Notes: generated by a model from the sequence alone, not told the origin. DNA of 64,000 nucleotides from Actinomycetes bacterium (GCA_021831035.1 JAKBNL010000009.1:1-64000); one strand, 5' to 3'; positions 1 to 8,835 are shown, counted from the stretch's first letter. Program-made: numbers and translations.

Positions 1-390
1 GCCGGAACCCTCAGCCCGTCCCAGCTCGCGACCACCAAGACCTACATCGCCGAGGACGAGGTGCCGTGCTCTTTCGCCGGCGAGCCCGTCTACGACCTGA
101 CCAACAACGTCCAGATCACCCTCACGGCGGCCGGTCACCACGTCGACGCCGCCCACACCGCCCTCGACCACTGGATCAGCGGCACCGCCCTCAAGGCCAT
201 CGAGGACATCCGCCAGTTGATCGACGGGCCCGCGAGCGCCGGCGTCAGGGCCAACCTCGCCTACCAGGCCCACGAACTCGACCGCGAACGCCTCCACGTC
301 CTAGGCGACATCGCCCAGGCCGAGCGCCTCCTCGGCACGACCCTCGTCACCCCGAGCCTGCCGGTCGTGAACCCCCCGGCCGCCGGCTGA
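1..390 (+). CDS. hypothetical protein, 5'-truncated by the window edge
   Basis: Frame +1 is open from base 1 to TGA at 388-390; the track ORF starts at 61 but the frame continues upstream. No family recognised. Confidence 0.6.
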   Translation, partial: AGTLSPSQLATTKTYIAEDEVPCSFAGEPVYDLTNNVQITLTAAGHHVDAAHTALDHWISGTALKAIEDIRQLIDGPASAGVRANLAYQAHELDRERLHVLGDIAQAERLLGTTLVTPSLPVVNPPAAG

Positions 391-1158
391 TCAGCGCGGC
401 GGCCCGAAGAAACCCCTCGTCCGGTCCTCGCGCAACAGGTCGTACATCTCCTCGTCGGGTGTCGACTCCGACTGGAGCCAGTGGATCAAATTCCAAAAGA
501 CGATCGGGATGAACGTCGCGGCCGAGGTCACCCAGAGCACCCCGGTGCTCAACTCCTTGTCCGCGATGACCGACACGCCCCGCCCGGCCACGTGGTGAAA
601 GACGTGGTACCACCCCGCCCCGGTCATGCCGTCCATGTAGCCGATGATCCAGATCGCCCACATCGCCACCGCGGCCATGAAGATCCGCGGGACCCTCTTG
701 GTCCCCGGCGAGTGCGGGGGCGACTCGACGAGCGCGAGGAAGAGCGCCCCACCCGAGACGAGGAACGACAGGCCCTCGAGCAGCCGTCCCCACGGGTGCG
801 CCGCGACGTCGTCGACGACCGGGGTGACCCGCCAGAAGATCTCGAGCGCCACGAAGGCGACGGTGACCACGACCGCCCGCCGCTCGCGCCCGTCCGCCTC
901 GCGCCTGGTCCACCAGCGGCAGAACCAGGTCGGGCTCCGATCGCCCTCGAGGAAGGCCCGACCGGCCCGGGTCCGGCGCCAGGGGGCACCGACGACGAGC
1001 AGGGCCGGCGCCCAGTAGGCGAACACCCCGTACTGCAGGGAACTCACGTACTCGAAGCGACCGGCCCAACCCTCGAGAGGCGGCACCGCGAAGGCGACCC
1101 ATAGGACCACTCCCGCGGCCAACGCGGCGTCACGGACGAGCCTCTCCCGCGCCGCCAT
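391..1158 (-). CDS. CtaG-like cytochrome c oxidase assembly membrane protein
   Basis: 255 aa, multiple hydrophobic segments, His-rich GWYHVFHHVAGRG and DKELSTGVLW resembling the CtaG (caa3) C-terminal region; directly downstream of the oxidase genes. Confidence 0.6.
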   Translation of the reverse strand: MAARERLVRDAALAAGVVLWVAFAVPPLEGWAGRFEYVSSLQYGVFAYWAPALLVVGAPWRRTRAGRAFLEGDRSPTWFCRWWTRREADGRERRAVVVTVAFVALEIFWRVTPVVDDVAAHPWGRLLEGLSFLVSGGALFLALVESPPHSPGTKRVPRIFMAAVAMWAIWIIGYMDGMTGAGWYHVFHHVAGRGVSVIADKELSTGVLWVTSAATFIPIVFWNLIHWLQSESTPDEEMYDLLREDRTRGFFGPPR

Positions 1159-1173
1159 CGCGCTCGCCGACGA

Positions 1174-1287
1174 CTAGTTCTCGGTGTTGTGGTGGTGGGT
1201 CTGGAAGTAGCCCCAGATGCACACCCCGAAGAGAACCCCGAGGAGCACGACCATCGTCTGGACCTCGGGGCCGATGTAGTTGTCCAC
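1174..1287 (-). CDS. 37-aa single-TM peptide, candidate small oxidase subunit
   Basis: Not in ORF track. GTG start at 1285-1287, stop CTA at 1174-1176: (V/M)DNYIGPEVQTMVVLLGVLFGVCIWGYFQTHHHNTEN. Strong upstream RBS (TAAGGAGA). Fills the coxIII-ctaG gap. Confidence 0.7.
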   Translation of the reverse strand: MDNYIGPEVQTMVVLLGVLFGVCIWGYFQTHHHNTEN

Positions 1288-1316
1288 AGCCAACTCTCCT
1301 TAGCTCTTCGGATCCC

Positions 1317-1976
1317 TTACGCCACGTAGAACATCAAGAAGAACATGATGCTCACGATGGCGATGAATCCCATGTAGTACGACATCGAGGACACGTTCGC
1401 TCGGAACGAGCGAGCCGGGTAGGCCGAGGAGAGCTCGGGGTTGGCCCCCCCGAGCTCCTTGCGCAGGCGCAGCGCCCGCACGACGGTCGTCTCCATCCAG
1501 TAGGTGGCGAAGACGATCGTCATGATGTTCATGACCACGAAGCCCATGAACGTCGAGGCGTAGCCGCTCGAGCCGGGATAGAACGGCAGGACCACGAGCT
1601 CCCAGATCTGGAAGAATAGCGCGATCAGTCCGGCCGCGACGCCCGTCCATCCCGCCACCTGGAAGTCGTTGGTGAAGCCCTTCTTCAGCCGGCGGTGACC
1701 GTAGTTCGCCAGACCCGCCATCAGCAGCAGGCAGATCAGCACCGTCCAGCCGTAGTAGAGCGGCGCCAACTGGCCCGGGAGCCGCCACAGGTGGGAGTTG
1801 TTGCTCGTCCTCAGGTAGAAGTACGCGAACGCCTCCGACGCGTAGAGGAACGTCGACATCCCGATCGCCAGTCGGCCGCCGGTCCAGATCGACCCGATGT
1901 GGGCACGAAACTCGTACTCGCGCTCCTCGGGCGTCTCGTTCGGCGCCGTGAGCGAGTCCTTGTAGGTGTCTGTCAT
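1317..1976 (-). CDS. ctaE: cytochrome c oxidase subunit III
   Basis: FLYASEAFAYFYLRT, FQIWELVVLPF; RBS GGAGAG upstream of ATG at 1976 (track start 1991 is upstream). Confidence 0.88.
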   Translation of the reverse strand: MTDTYKDSLTAPNETPEEREYEFRAHIGSIWTGGRLAIGMSTFLYASEAFAYFYLRTSNNSHLWRLPGQLAPLYYGWTVLICLLLMAGLANYGHRRLKKGFTNDFQVAGWTGVAAGLIALFFQIWELVVLPFYPGSSGYASTFMGFVVMNIMTIVFATYWMETTVVRALRLRKELGGANPELSSAYPARSFRANVSSMSYYMGFIAIVSIMFFLMFYVA

Positions 1977-1991
1977 GTCCGTGCTCTCCAC

Positions 1992-3956
1992 TTACTCTTG
2001 GACCGAACTGCCGACCGTGCCCGCACCCGCGCCCGTCCCGCCGCCGAAGTCGGCGTAGGCGGGGGCCCCGGGCTCGCTGTAGCGGTAGGGCTCCGTGACG
2101 ATCACCGGGATCCGCTCGAAGTTGTAGAGCGGGACCGGGTTCGCGGTCTGCCACTCGAGGCCGAGCGACTCCCACGGGTTCGCCGGGGCCTTCTTCGGGT
2201 TGATGATCATCGAGTACATCAGGTTCCAGAAGAAGAGCAGGAACGACGCTCCCAGGCAGAAGGCGCTGATCGACGAGAAGTCGTTAAGCCCCTGCAGGTT
2301 GTGCGCGTACTCGAAGACTCGACGGGGCTGACCGAGCAGCCCGATGATGAACATGGGGAAGAAGGTCAGGTTGAAGAAGACGAACATCGTCCAGAAGTGC
2401 CAGAGGCCCAGCTTCTTGTTCATCATGCGTCCGGTCATCTTGGGCAGCCAGTAGTACAGGCCCGCCATGAAGGCGAACACCAGGCCACCCATGATCGTGT
2501 AGTGGAAGTGCGAGAGCACGAAGAAGCTGCCGTGAACCGTCACGTTCACCGGCACGTCCGAGAGGAAGACGCCCGTGATGCCCCCGATGAGGAAGTTGAA
2601 GTAGAGGGCGAGGCAAAAGAGCATCGGCACCTCGAGGCGCATCTTGCCCCGATAGAGCGATCCCATGCCCACCAGGTAGATGAAGCCCGTCGGGATGGAG
2701 ATGAGCTCGGTCGTGAGCATGAAGAGCGGCCGCATGTCCGGGTTGATGCCGCTCTGGAACAGGTGGTGCTGCCAGACGAAGAACGACAGCAGTGCGACGC
2801 CCATCATCCCCGCGGCCGCCACCTTGTAGGCGAAGAGCGGCTTTCGGGTGAAGACCGGCACGATCTCGGCCACGATGCCGAATCCCGGGAGCGCCATGAT
2901 GTACACCTCGGGGTGGCCGAAGAACCAGAAGAGGTTCTCCCACAGGTACGAGCTGCCGCCGTGCTCGTTCACGTAGAGCGAGGTCAGCACCAGGTGGTCG
3001 AGGAGGCCGAAGAGGCCCGCCGTGAACAGGACCGGCGTCGCCAGGGTGAGCAGTGACGCCGTCGCGAGGATCGACCACACGAACATCGGCACCCGGCTCC
3101 AGGTCATCCCCGGGGCCCGGTAGTTCACGATGGTCACCGCGATGTTGAAGCCCGCCGACATCATGCCGATGCCGATCACGGCGAAGCCGAACAGGTACGA
3201 GATCATCCCCGGTCCGGCCTGGTTCTGCAGCGGTGCGTAGCCCGTCCAGCCCGTCGGGAAGCCGCCGTAGAAGAGCGCGGAGAAGATGACCATGTAGCCG
3301 GCGCTGAAGATCCAGAAGCTGAAGGCCTCGACCCGGGGGAAGGCCATCCGGCGCGACCCGATCATGAGCGGCACCAGGTAGTTACCGAGGGGGCCCACCA
3401 CGATCGAGGTCGCCATCATCATCATGATCGTGCCGTGCTCCGACACGATCTCGATGTAGGTCCCCGGGTTGAAGATGTGCACCGTCGGGTTCAGCAGCTC
3501 GGTGCGGATCGCCATGGCGAGCAGGCCGCCCGTGAAGAGGAACAGCAGCACGCCCACCACGTACTGCATGCCCACGACCTTGTGGTCCAGGGTGTAGCGG
3601 AAGTACCGGCTCAGTCCGGGCGCCGGGGTCTCCTCGCCCGGCTCGCGCCCGAAGAGCTTCAGGATCGGGTAGTTGAGCGCCCCGATCCCGAGCAGCCAGC
3701 CGATCACCATGAACAGCAGGCCGAGGAAGTCGGCGACGCCGTTCTGGCCGTTGTTGGCGATGTAGGTGTAGCCGCTCGCCAGGTAGTTGCCCCACCAGTG
3801 ACCGAAGACGTAGCCCAGGAAGCCCAGCACGATCGCCGTGCCGAGGTGCTGGCTCATCCAGCCGGGCCGGTTCGTCCACGAGGACCCCGATCGGGGCCCC
3901 GCGGGCGACGCCGTGCCGGCCGTCGCCTCGGTGGGTCGCTCGGCGCTAATTGTCAT
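1992..3956 (-). CDS. ctaD: cytochrome c oxidase subunit I with N-terminal extension
   Basis: GHPEVYIMALPGFG, WQHHLF, HGTIMMM, HFHYTIMGG haem-copper oxidase motifs; 654 aa. Confidence 0.95.
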   Translation of the reverse strand: MTISAERPTEATAGTASPAGPRSGSSWTNRPGWMSQHLGTAIVLGFLGYVFGHWWGNYLASGYTYIANNGQNGVADFLGLLFMVIGWLLGIGALNYPILKLFGREPGEETPAPGLSRYFRYTLDHKVVGMQYVVGVLLFLFTGGLLAMAIRTELLNPTVHIFNPGTYIEIVSEHGTIMMMMATSIVVGPLGNYLVPLMIGSRRMAFPRVEAFSFWIFSAGYMVIFSALFYGGFPTGWTGYAPLQNQAGPGMISYLFGFAVIGIGMMSAGFNIAVTIVNYRAPGMTWSRVPMFVWSILATASLLTLATPVLFTAGLFGLLDHLVLTSLYVNEHGGSSYLWENLFWFFGHPEVYIMALPGFGIVAEIVPVFTRKPLFAYKVAAAGMMGVALLSFFVWQHHLFQSGINPDMRPLFMLTTELISIPTGFIYLVGMGSLYRGKMRLEVPMLFCLALYFNFLIGGITGVFLSDVPVNVTVHGSFFVLSHFHYTIMGGLVFAFMAGLYYWLPKMTGRMMNKKLGLWHFWTMFVFFNLTFFPMFIIGLLGQPRRVFEYAHNLQGLNDFSSISAFCLGASFLLFFWNLMYSMIINPKKAPANPWESLGLEWQTANPVPLYNFERIPVIVTEPYRYSEPGAPAYADFGGGTGAGAGTVGSSVQE

Positions 3957-4014
3957 CGCACCATCTCCATTTCTTGACAGTGATCACGCACTAGGGGAAC
4001 TTCTCGGACCCGGC

Positions 4015-4983
4015 TCACGCGGCCGGCTGCTTGGCGCCGTACACGTCGTACGGGCTGTAGGGGGTGACGTTGCCGTCGGGGTAGAGGCCACCGGACGCGC
4101 CGTTGGCGTCGGGGGTGTAGGTCCAGGCGAAGGGCGGCAGGTACTTCGTGTTCTGCGCGTTCTGCGCCTCGGTCTTGGTGGCCCAGGCCATGAAGGCCGT
4201 CTTGGAGAGGATCCGGCCGCTGTTGTACATCGCCCCGTGCCAGATGCCGCAGAGCTCGTCGCAGCGCACCATGAACTGACCCTGTTGCTTGGTGTCGGCG
4301 AAGGCCACGTTGTTGACCCCGGGGTTGGCGTCGGCCTTGACGCTCAGCTGGTAGGCCCAGAAGTCGTGGATGACGTCGAGCGACGTGACGTCGAAGACGA
4401 CCTCGGTGTTGACGGGCAGCAGGAGCCGGTCCGTCTCCATGCCGCCGAAGGCCGGGTAGCGATAGGTGAACTTCCACTGCTGGGCGATCACCTGGACGAC
4501 GAGGGGCTGGCTGCCGGCGGGCGACCAGGTCGCCTTGCCCGCCAGGGCCGCGTTGTTGGCGGCGATTGCACCTTCGGGCGCCCACACGGGGTTCGGGCCC
4601 TCGCCGCCACCCGAGCCGTGGTCGCCGATGAGGGCGATGGTGCCGTAGATCGCGGCCGACACCACGACGATCGAGGTGATCGTGATCCAGCCGGCCTGCA
4701 CGCCGCGGCTGGCCTTGGCGGCCTCGCCTCCCACCGGGTCCGGCACGCCGGGCTTGTCGCGCCACTTCACCACCGCGTAGCCCAGCCAGATCCACACCAT
4801 GAACACGACCGGCAGGGCCGTGACGGCGAGGATGTTGAAGTCGAACTGGTTCCAGTGGGCCGATTCGGTCATGTTCCCGGGGGGGATGTGCGGACCGACC
4901 AGGAACCACCACAGCAGGTCACCGATCACCGACACGATGACCCAGGCGGTCACGATGCGGCGCATCTCACTTCCGTTGTTCAT
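4015..4983 (-). CDS. ctaC: cytochrome c oxidase subunit II
   Basis: CuA motif RCDELCGIWHGAM; VIHDFWAYQL; two N-terminal TM segments. Confidence 0.93.
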   Translation of the reverse strand: MNNGSEMRRIVTAWVIVSVIGDLLWWFLVGPHIPPGNMTESAHWNQFDFNILAVTALPVVFMVWIWLGYAVVKWRDKPGVPDPVGGEAAKASRGVQAGWITITSIVVVSAAIYGTIALIGDHGSGGGEGPNPVWAPEGAIAANNAALAGKATWSPAGSQPLVVQVIAQQWKFTYRYPAFGGMETDRLLLPVNTEVVFDVTSLDVIHDFWAYQLSVKADANPGVNNVAFADTKQQGQFMVRCDELCGIWHGAMYNSGRILSKTAFMAWATKTEAQNAQNTKYLPPFAWTYTPDANGASGGLYPDGNVTPYSPYDVYGAKQPAA

Positions 4984-5016
4984 TGGGATCTCTCCGTCGT
5001 CGTCGCTCGTTACCGG

Positions 5017-5703
5017 TTACTGCTGGACCACGTCCAAGAAGCCGCCCATGTAGCCATAGGTAGACATCGGACCGCCGTTGCCGTAGAGGTAGCCCAATCC
5101 GCAGGGCACGAAGCACTGCCAGTGGTACTCCCCCGTCTTCGCCGGCGTCTTGAAGCTGAAGGTGATCGTGTTGTGCGGCTGCTTCAGGGTGCACGGGGCC
5201 ACCCCGCACAGCGAGAGGTTGCCGTTCACCCCGACCAGCGGGACGCTGAGCCCGAGGGAGGGGACGGTGAAGGTGTGGCCGACGCCGTTGCCCGCGTAGG
5301 AGTTGTAGGTGCTGTAGGAGGTGCCGTTCAGGCTCGCGACGTTGCCCGTGGTGCCGGTGACCTGGCCCCACTGCTGGTTGCGCAGCGGGCTACCCGAGTC
5401 GTACTGCAGGACCGTCACGTTGACCTGGGTGTTGGCGGGCAGCTGCCAGGTGGTGTTGTGGACCCACTTGCCCTGGGGCGTCTTCACCAGGTAGGAGACC
5501 CAGGTCGGGTGGTCCCCGAAGCCGATCGAGCCGACCGTCTGGATCGTCATGTTCACCGGCTGGCCGGCGGCGGAACTCCCGACGAAGTTCACGACCCCCT
5601 CGGGGGTCCCGGGGGTCAGCAGTCCCATCAGGACCCAGATGATCAGCCCGACGGCGACCACGAAGAGTCCGAGGACGGTCCCCAATCTTCCACTCATCGT
5701 CAT
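5017..5703 (-). CDS. membrane-anchored cupredoxin-like protein
   Basis: N-terminal TM, then GVGHTFTVPSLGLSVPL and YHWQCFVPCGLGYLYGNGGPM, resembling cupredoxin/CuA ligand regions; first gene of the oxidase operon. Confidence 0.65.
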   Translation of the reverse strand: MTMSGRLGTVLGLFVVAVGLIIWVLMGLLTPGTPEGVVNFVGSSAAGQPVNMTIQTVGSIGFGDHPTWVSYLVKTPQGKWVHNTTWQLPANTQVNVTVLQYDSGSPLRNQQWGQVTGTTGNVASLNGTSYSTYNSYAGNGVGHTFTVPSLGLSVPLVGVNGNLSLCGVAPCTLKQPHNTITFSFKTPAKTGEYHWQCFVPCGLGYLYGNGGPMSTYGYMGGFLDVVQQ

Positions 5704-5777
5704 ACCAAGCTCCTTAGCGAAGGGTGCTCACGGCTCCCGATGAAGAGTAGCCAGGACGGCGAATAAATTAAGGACCG

Positions 5778-6083
5778 TTGTCCGCCAAAAATAAGAACGT
5801 TCTTCTGATATACGTCGGCCTCGCGGTCGCCGAGGCCCTCTGCTGGACGGCGTTCGGCTTCGAGCTGGATCGGGCGCTAACGGGCAATCACCTGTCGTGG
5901 GCCTACGTCTTCGAGTGGCCCCTCTTCTCGCTCTACGCGCTGTATATGGCGCGCAAAATGCTGAGAGAAGAGCGCACGCCCCCCACCGCGCCGGCCGGCG
6001 ACCCGACCGAGGACGCCGCCCTCGCGGCCTACAACGAGTACTTGCGCCGCGTCCACCGCGACGGGGGGCCCCCGACGCCCTAG
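5778..6083 (+). CDS. small membrane protein, hypothetical
   Basis: TTG start with upstream TAAGGA; two hydrophobic helices; divergent from the oxidase operon. Confidence 0.6.
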   Translation: MSAKNKNVLLIYVGLAVAEALCWTAFGFELDRALTGNHLSWAYVFEWPLFSLYALYMARKMLREERTPPTAPAGDPTEDAALAAYNEYLRRVHRDGGPPTP

Positions 6084-7816
6084 TGCAGCCCGATCTGGCC
6101 GAGCAGCCCGAGCAGCTCGGTCACCGTCGAGGTCGTCTGGGCGCCGCCGCGGCCCGGGTCGTCCGGGACGATCCAGCGCACGTAGCCGTGGGGGTCGATC
6201 ACGTAGAGGTAGTCGGCGTGGACGCTCATGGCGAAGCCCCTCTCGTTCGAGACCCCGATGCCGTAGGCGTTCCACACCGCCCGGGTCTGAGCGACCGGAC
6301 CGGTCACGAAGTAGAAGTTCGGCATCGCGGCGAGGTGGTGGATGGAGATGAAGTGGCGCACGTCGGCGAGCGACTGGTGTTCGGGGTTGGCCGCGACCGC
6401 CACCACGTCGACCGGCGCCGTCGGGCCGAGCGCCGCGCGTACCTGCTCGAGCTGGTTGGCGATGATCGGGCAGTCGGTCCAACAGACCGGGTCGAGGAAC
6501 GCCAGGATCGTGTAGCGGCCCCGGTGCGAACCGAGCGTGAAGGGCCGTCCGTGCTGGTCGGTGAGGGTGAAGGTCGTCTCGCGCACGTGCTCGGAGCCGA
6601 CCGAGCCGTTGGCCGCGAGAAAGAGGGTCGACTCGGCCGGCGAGAACGCGGCCACGGCCATCGACCCGGCGGAGAAGAGCACCATCGCCGCGGCGAAGGC
6701 GGCCACCACCGAGCCCGAGTTCGAGCGCAGCTCGCGCGGCCAGCGCCGCGCGAGGGGCTCGCGCGCCGCGAGGGCCGGACGGGCGCACCAGGCGAGGAAG
6801 GCCATCGGGATCATCGAGTTGACGTCGGTCCCCACGCCCCCGAAGACCGCCAGGTCCTCGCTGCTGACCCAGAAGAACACCGCGCCCACGAGGAGGGTGA
6901 CGTAGGGCCAGGTCACCGGGCGACGCGTCGCCCACCACAGCCCGGCGGCCGTCGTGAGCAGCCAGAGCAGGACGACCACGTTGAAGCCCCCGCCCATCGT
7001 GCCGGCGAGCACGCCGACGTGGCGCACCACCCACGCGAGGGGATGCGGCTGGGCCATCGCGATCATCGTCCGGCTCATCCTGGTGAGGGCGTTGGCATCG
7101 CCCCCACGCCAAAAGCCCGCCGCGGGCAGGACCTGGAGCAGCGCGCCGACGGCGAGGACGACCGCCACCAGTCGGGTCGTCACGACCGCGAAGCGCCAGG
7201 CGAAGAGCTCCGGGCTGAGAGCCAGCCAGACCCCCGCGACGAGGTAGAAGAAGGCCGCACTGGGCCAGCCGAAGAGGATGGAGGCGCCCGGGGCGAAGAC
7301 CCCGCCGAGTCCGTTGCCCACGGCGAAGACGCCCAGCGCCCATCCGGCCGACACGGCCCCGGCCACCCGGCCCAGGCGCCCGTTCGAGCTGAGCAGGGCG
7401 AGGGCGATCCCCACCTGCAACCAGGCGACGCCCGTGGCGAGGGCGATCGGGTGCAGGTTCCACAGGGTGATCGCGTGGCGCAGGACCGGTCGGAAGAACG
7501 CCGGCGTCCCGGCCAGCGCCGGCTGGACCACGTCGTTGGCGAGCCCCAGGGGCATCCCGGGCTGGAACTGCAAGAGCCCATCCATGAGCCAGAGCGCGCC
7601 GAAGCCCACCCGCAGCACGGTGCGCGCGCGCGGCTCGGCCAGGCCCGCCGGGGAGAGGTTGAAGGTGCCGACGCGACCGGTCAGGGTCGCCACGACGAGC
7701 AACACCACGGCCAGGGCGACGATCCAGTAGAGGGCGACCTGGTACGCGCTGTGGTGGAAGGCCGCGACGGTGAGGGCGTTCGTGATCGAGACGCCCTTTT
7801 GTCCCATCCCCGGCAC
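6080..7816 (-). CDS. polytopic membrane (DoxX-like) domain fused to SCO1/SenC copper-chaperone domain
   Basis: About 9 hydrophobic segments, then TFTLTDQHGRPFTLGSHRGRYTILAFLDPVCWTDCPI...SVHADYLYVIDPHGYVRW (CxxxC plus His of the SCO family). Confidence 0.8.
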   Translation of the reverse strand: MPGMGQKGVSITNALTVAAFHHSAYQVALYWIVALAVVLLVVATLTGRVGTFNLSPAGLAEPRARTVLRVGFGALWLMDGLLQFQPGMPLGLANDVVQPALAGTPAFFRPVLRHAITLWNLHPIALATGVAWLQVGIALALLSSNGRLGRVAGAVSAGWALGVFAVGNGLGGVFAPGASILFGWPSAAFFYLVAGVWLALSPELFAWRFAVVTTRLVAVVLAVGALLQVLPAAGFWRGGDANALTRMSRTMIAMAQPHPLAWVVRHVGVLAGTMGGGFNVVVLLWLLTTAAGLWWATRRPVTWPYVTLLVGAVFFWVSSEDLAVFGGVGTDVNSMIPMAFLAWCARPALAAREPLARRWPRELRSNSGSVVAAFAAAMVLFSAGSMAVAAFSPAESTLFLAANGSVGSEHVRETTFTLTDQHGRPFTLGSHRGRYTILAFLDPVCWTDCPIIANQLEQVRAALGPTAPVDVVAVAANPEHQSLADVRHFISIHHLAAMPNFYFVTGPVAQTRAVWNAYGIGVSNERGFAMSVHADYLYVIDPHGYVRWIVPDDPGRGGAQTTSTVTELLGLLGQIGLH

Positions 7817-7832
7817 GCGAAGACCCCTCTCG

Positions 7833-8231
7833 TCAGTCGCTGAGGCGCCGCGCGAGCGTGGCCAGCACGCCGTTCACGAACGACGCCGACCCCTCGGTCG
7901 AGAACACCTTGGCCAGCTCCACGGCCTCGTCCAGGATAACGGCGAGGGGTGGCGGGTCGGCGAGCAGCATCTCGCCCACGGCCAGGGTCATCACGAGCCG
8001 GTCGACCAGGGCGATGCGCTCGAGGGGCCAGCCGATCGCGCAGTCGGTGATGAGGCCCTCGGCGCGTTCGCGGTGGTCCTCGGCCGAGGTCACGAGGACC
8101 GACGCATACGGGTCGGGCGCCACCGGCAGCGCCGCGAGGACCTCGCGCGCGTCGCGCCCTTTTATGTGCGCCTCGTAGAGGATCTCGAGGGCCCGCTCGC
8201 GCGTGCGGTGGCGCTCGGGGCCCGGGCGCAC
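7833..8231 (-). CDS. nusB: transcription antitermination factor NusB
   Basis: RERALEILYEAH; ILDEAVELAKVFSTEGSASFVNGVLATL; adjacent to efp. Confidence 0.9.
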   Translation of the reverse strand: MRPGPERHRTRERALEILYEAHIKGRDAREVLAALPVAPDPYASVLVTSAEDHRERAEGLITDCAIGWPLERIALVDRLVMTLAVGEMLLADPPPLAVILDEAVELAKVFSTEGSASFVNGVLATLARRLSD

Positions 8232-8232
8232 C

Positions 8233-8796
8233 CTAGGCCCGGGTCATGTACTCGCCGGTGCGGGTGTCGACCTTGATGGTCTCGCCCGGCCCGACGAAGA
8301 GCGGCACCTGGACGACGAAGCCGGTCTGGAGGGTGGCCGGCTTGCGGGCCCCCGACACCCGGTCACCCTGGACCCCGGGCTCGGTGTCGGTCACGGTGAG
8401 CTCGACCGACGCCGGCAGCTCGACTCCGATGACCTCGTCCTCGTAGGAGACGAGCATCGCCCGGCCCGTCTCGACGAGGAAGTTCGCGGCCTCCCCGAGG
8501 GTCGCCGAGCGTACCGGCACCTGATCGAACGTCGTCTGGTCCATGAAGATGTAGTCCTCGCCGTCGCGGTAGAGGAACTGGGTGTCGCGCTTGTCGATGA
8601 TCGCCTGCTCGAGCCGCTCCTCGGCTCGGAAGGTCCGCTCGATGACGGCCCCGGTGCGCAGGTTGCGCAACTTCGTGCGCACGAAGGCCCCGCCCTTGCC
8701 CGGCTTGACGTGCTGGAACTCGATGATCGTGTAGAGGCCCTCGTCGAGTTTGATCGTGATGCCGTTCTTGATGTCAGAGGTCGTGATGGCGGCCAT
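8233..8796 (-). CDS. efp: elongation factor P
   Basis: Full-length EF-P: DIKNGITIKLDEGLYTIIEFQHVKPGKGGAFVRTKLRN. Confidence 0.97.
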   Translation of the reverse strand: MAAITTSDIKNGITIKLDEGLYTIIEFQHVKPGKGGAFVRTKLRNLRTGAVIERTFRAEERLEQAIIDKRDTQFLYRDGEDYIFMDQTTFDQVPVRSATLGEAANFLVETGRAMLVSYEDEVIGVELPASVELTVTDTEPGVQGDRVSGARKPATLQTGFVVQVPLFVGPGETIKVDTRTGEYMTRA

Positions 8797-8835
8797 GGGC
8801 CGGTGTCCCTTTCGCGAAAGCGTGCGGGGACGAGT

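Noticed and set aside
3838-5766. 642-aa plus-strand ORF
   Set aside because: Antisense to CoxII and the cupredoxin-like gene; composition artefact.
5793-5804. LexA/SOS-box interpretation of AAGAACGTTCTT
   Set aside because: Actinobacterial LexA boxes have GAAC-N4-GTTC; here the half-sites are contiguous.
5877-7463. 528-aa minus-strand ORF
   Set aside because: Alternate frame of the SCO/membrane fusion; no recognisable domain.
5897-7843. 648-aa plus-strand ORF
   Set aside because: Antisense to the SCO fusion gene; Arg/Glu/Gly-rich shadow frame.
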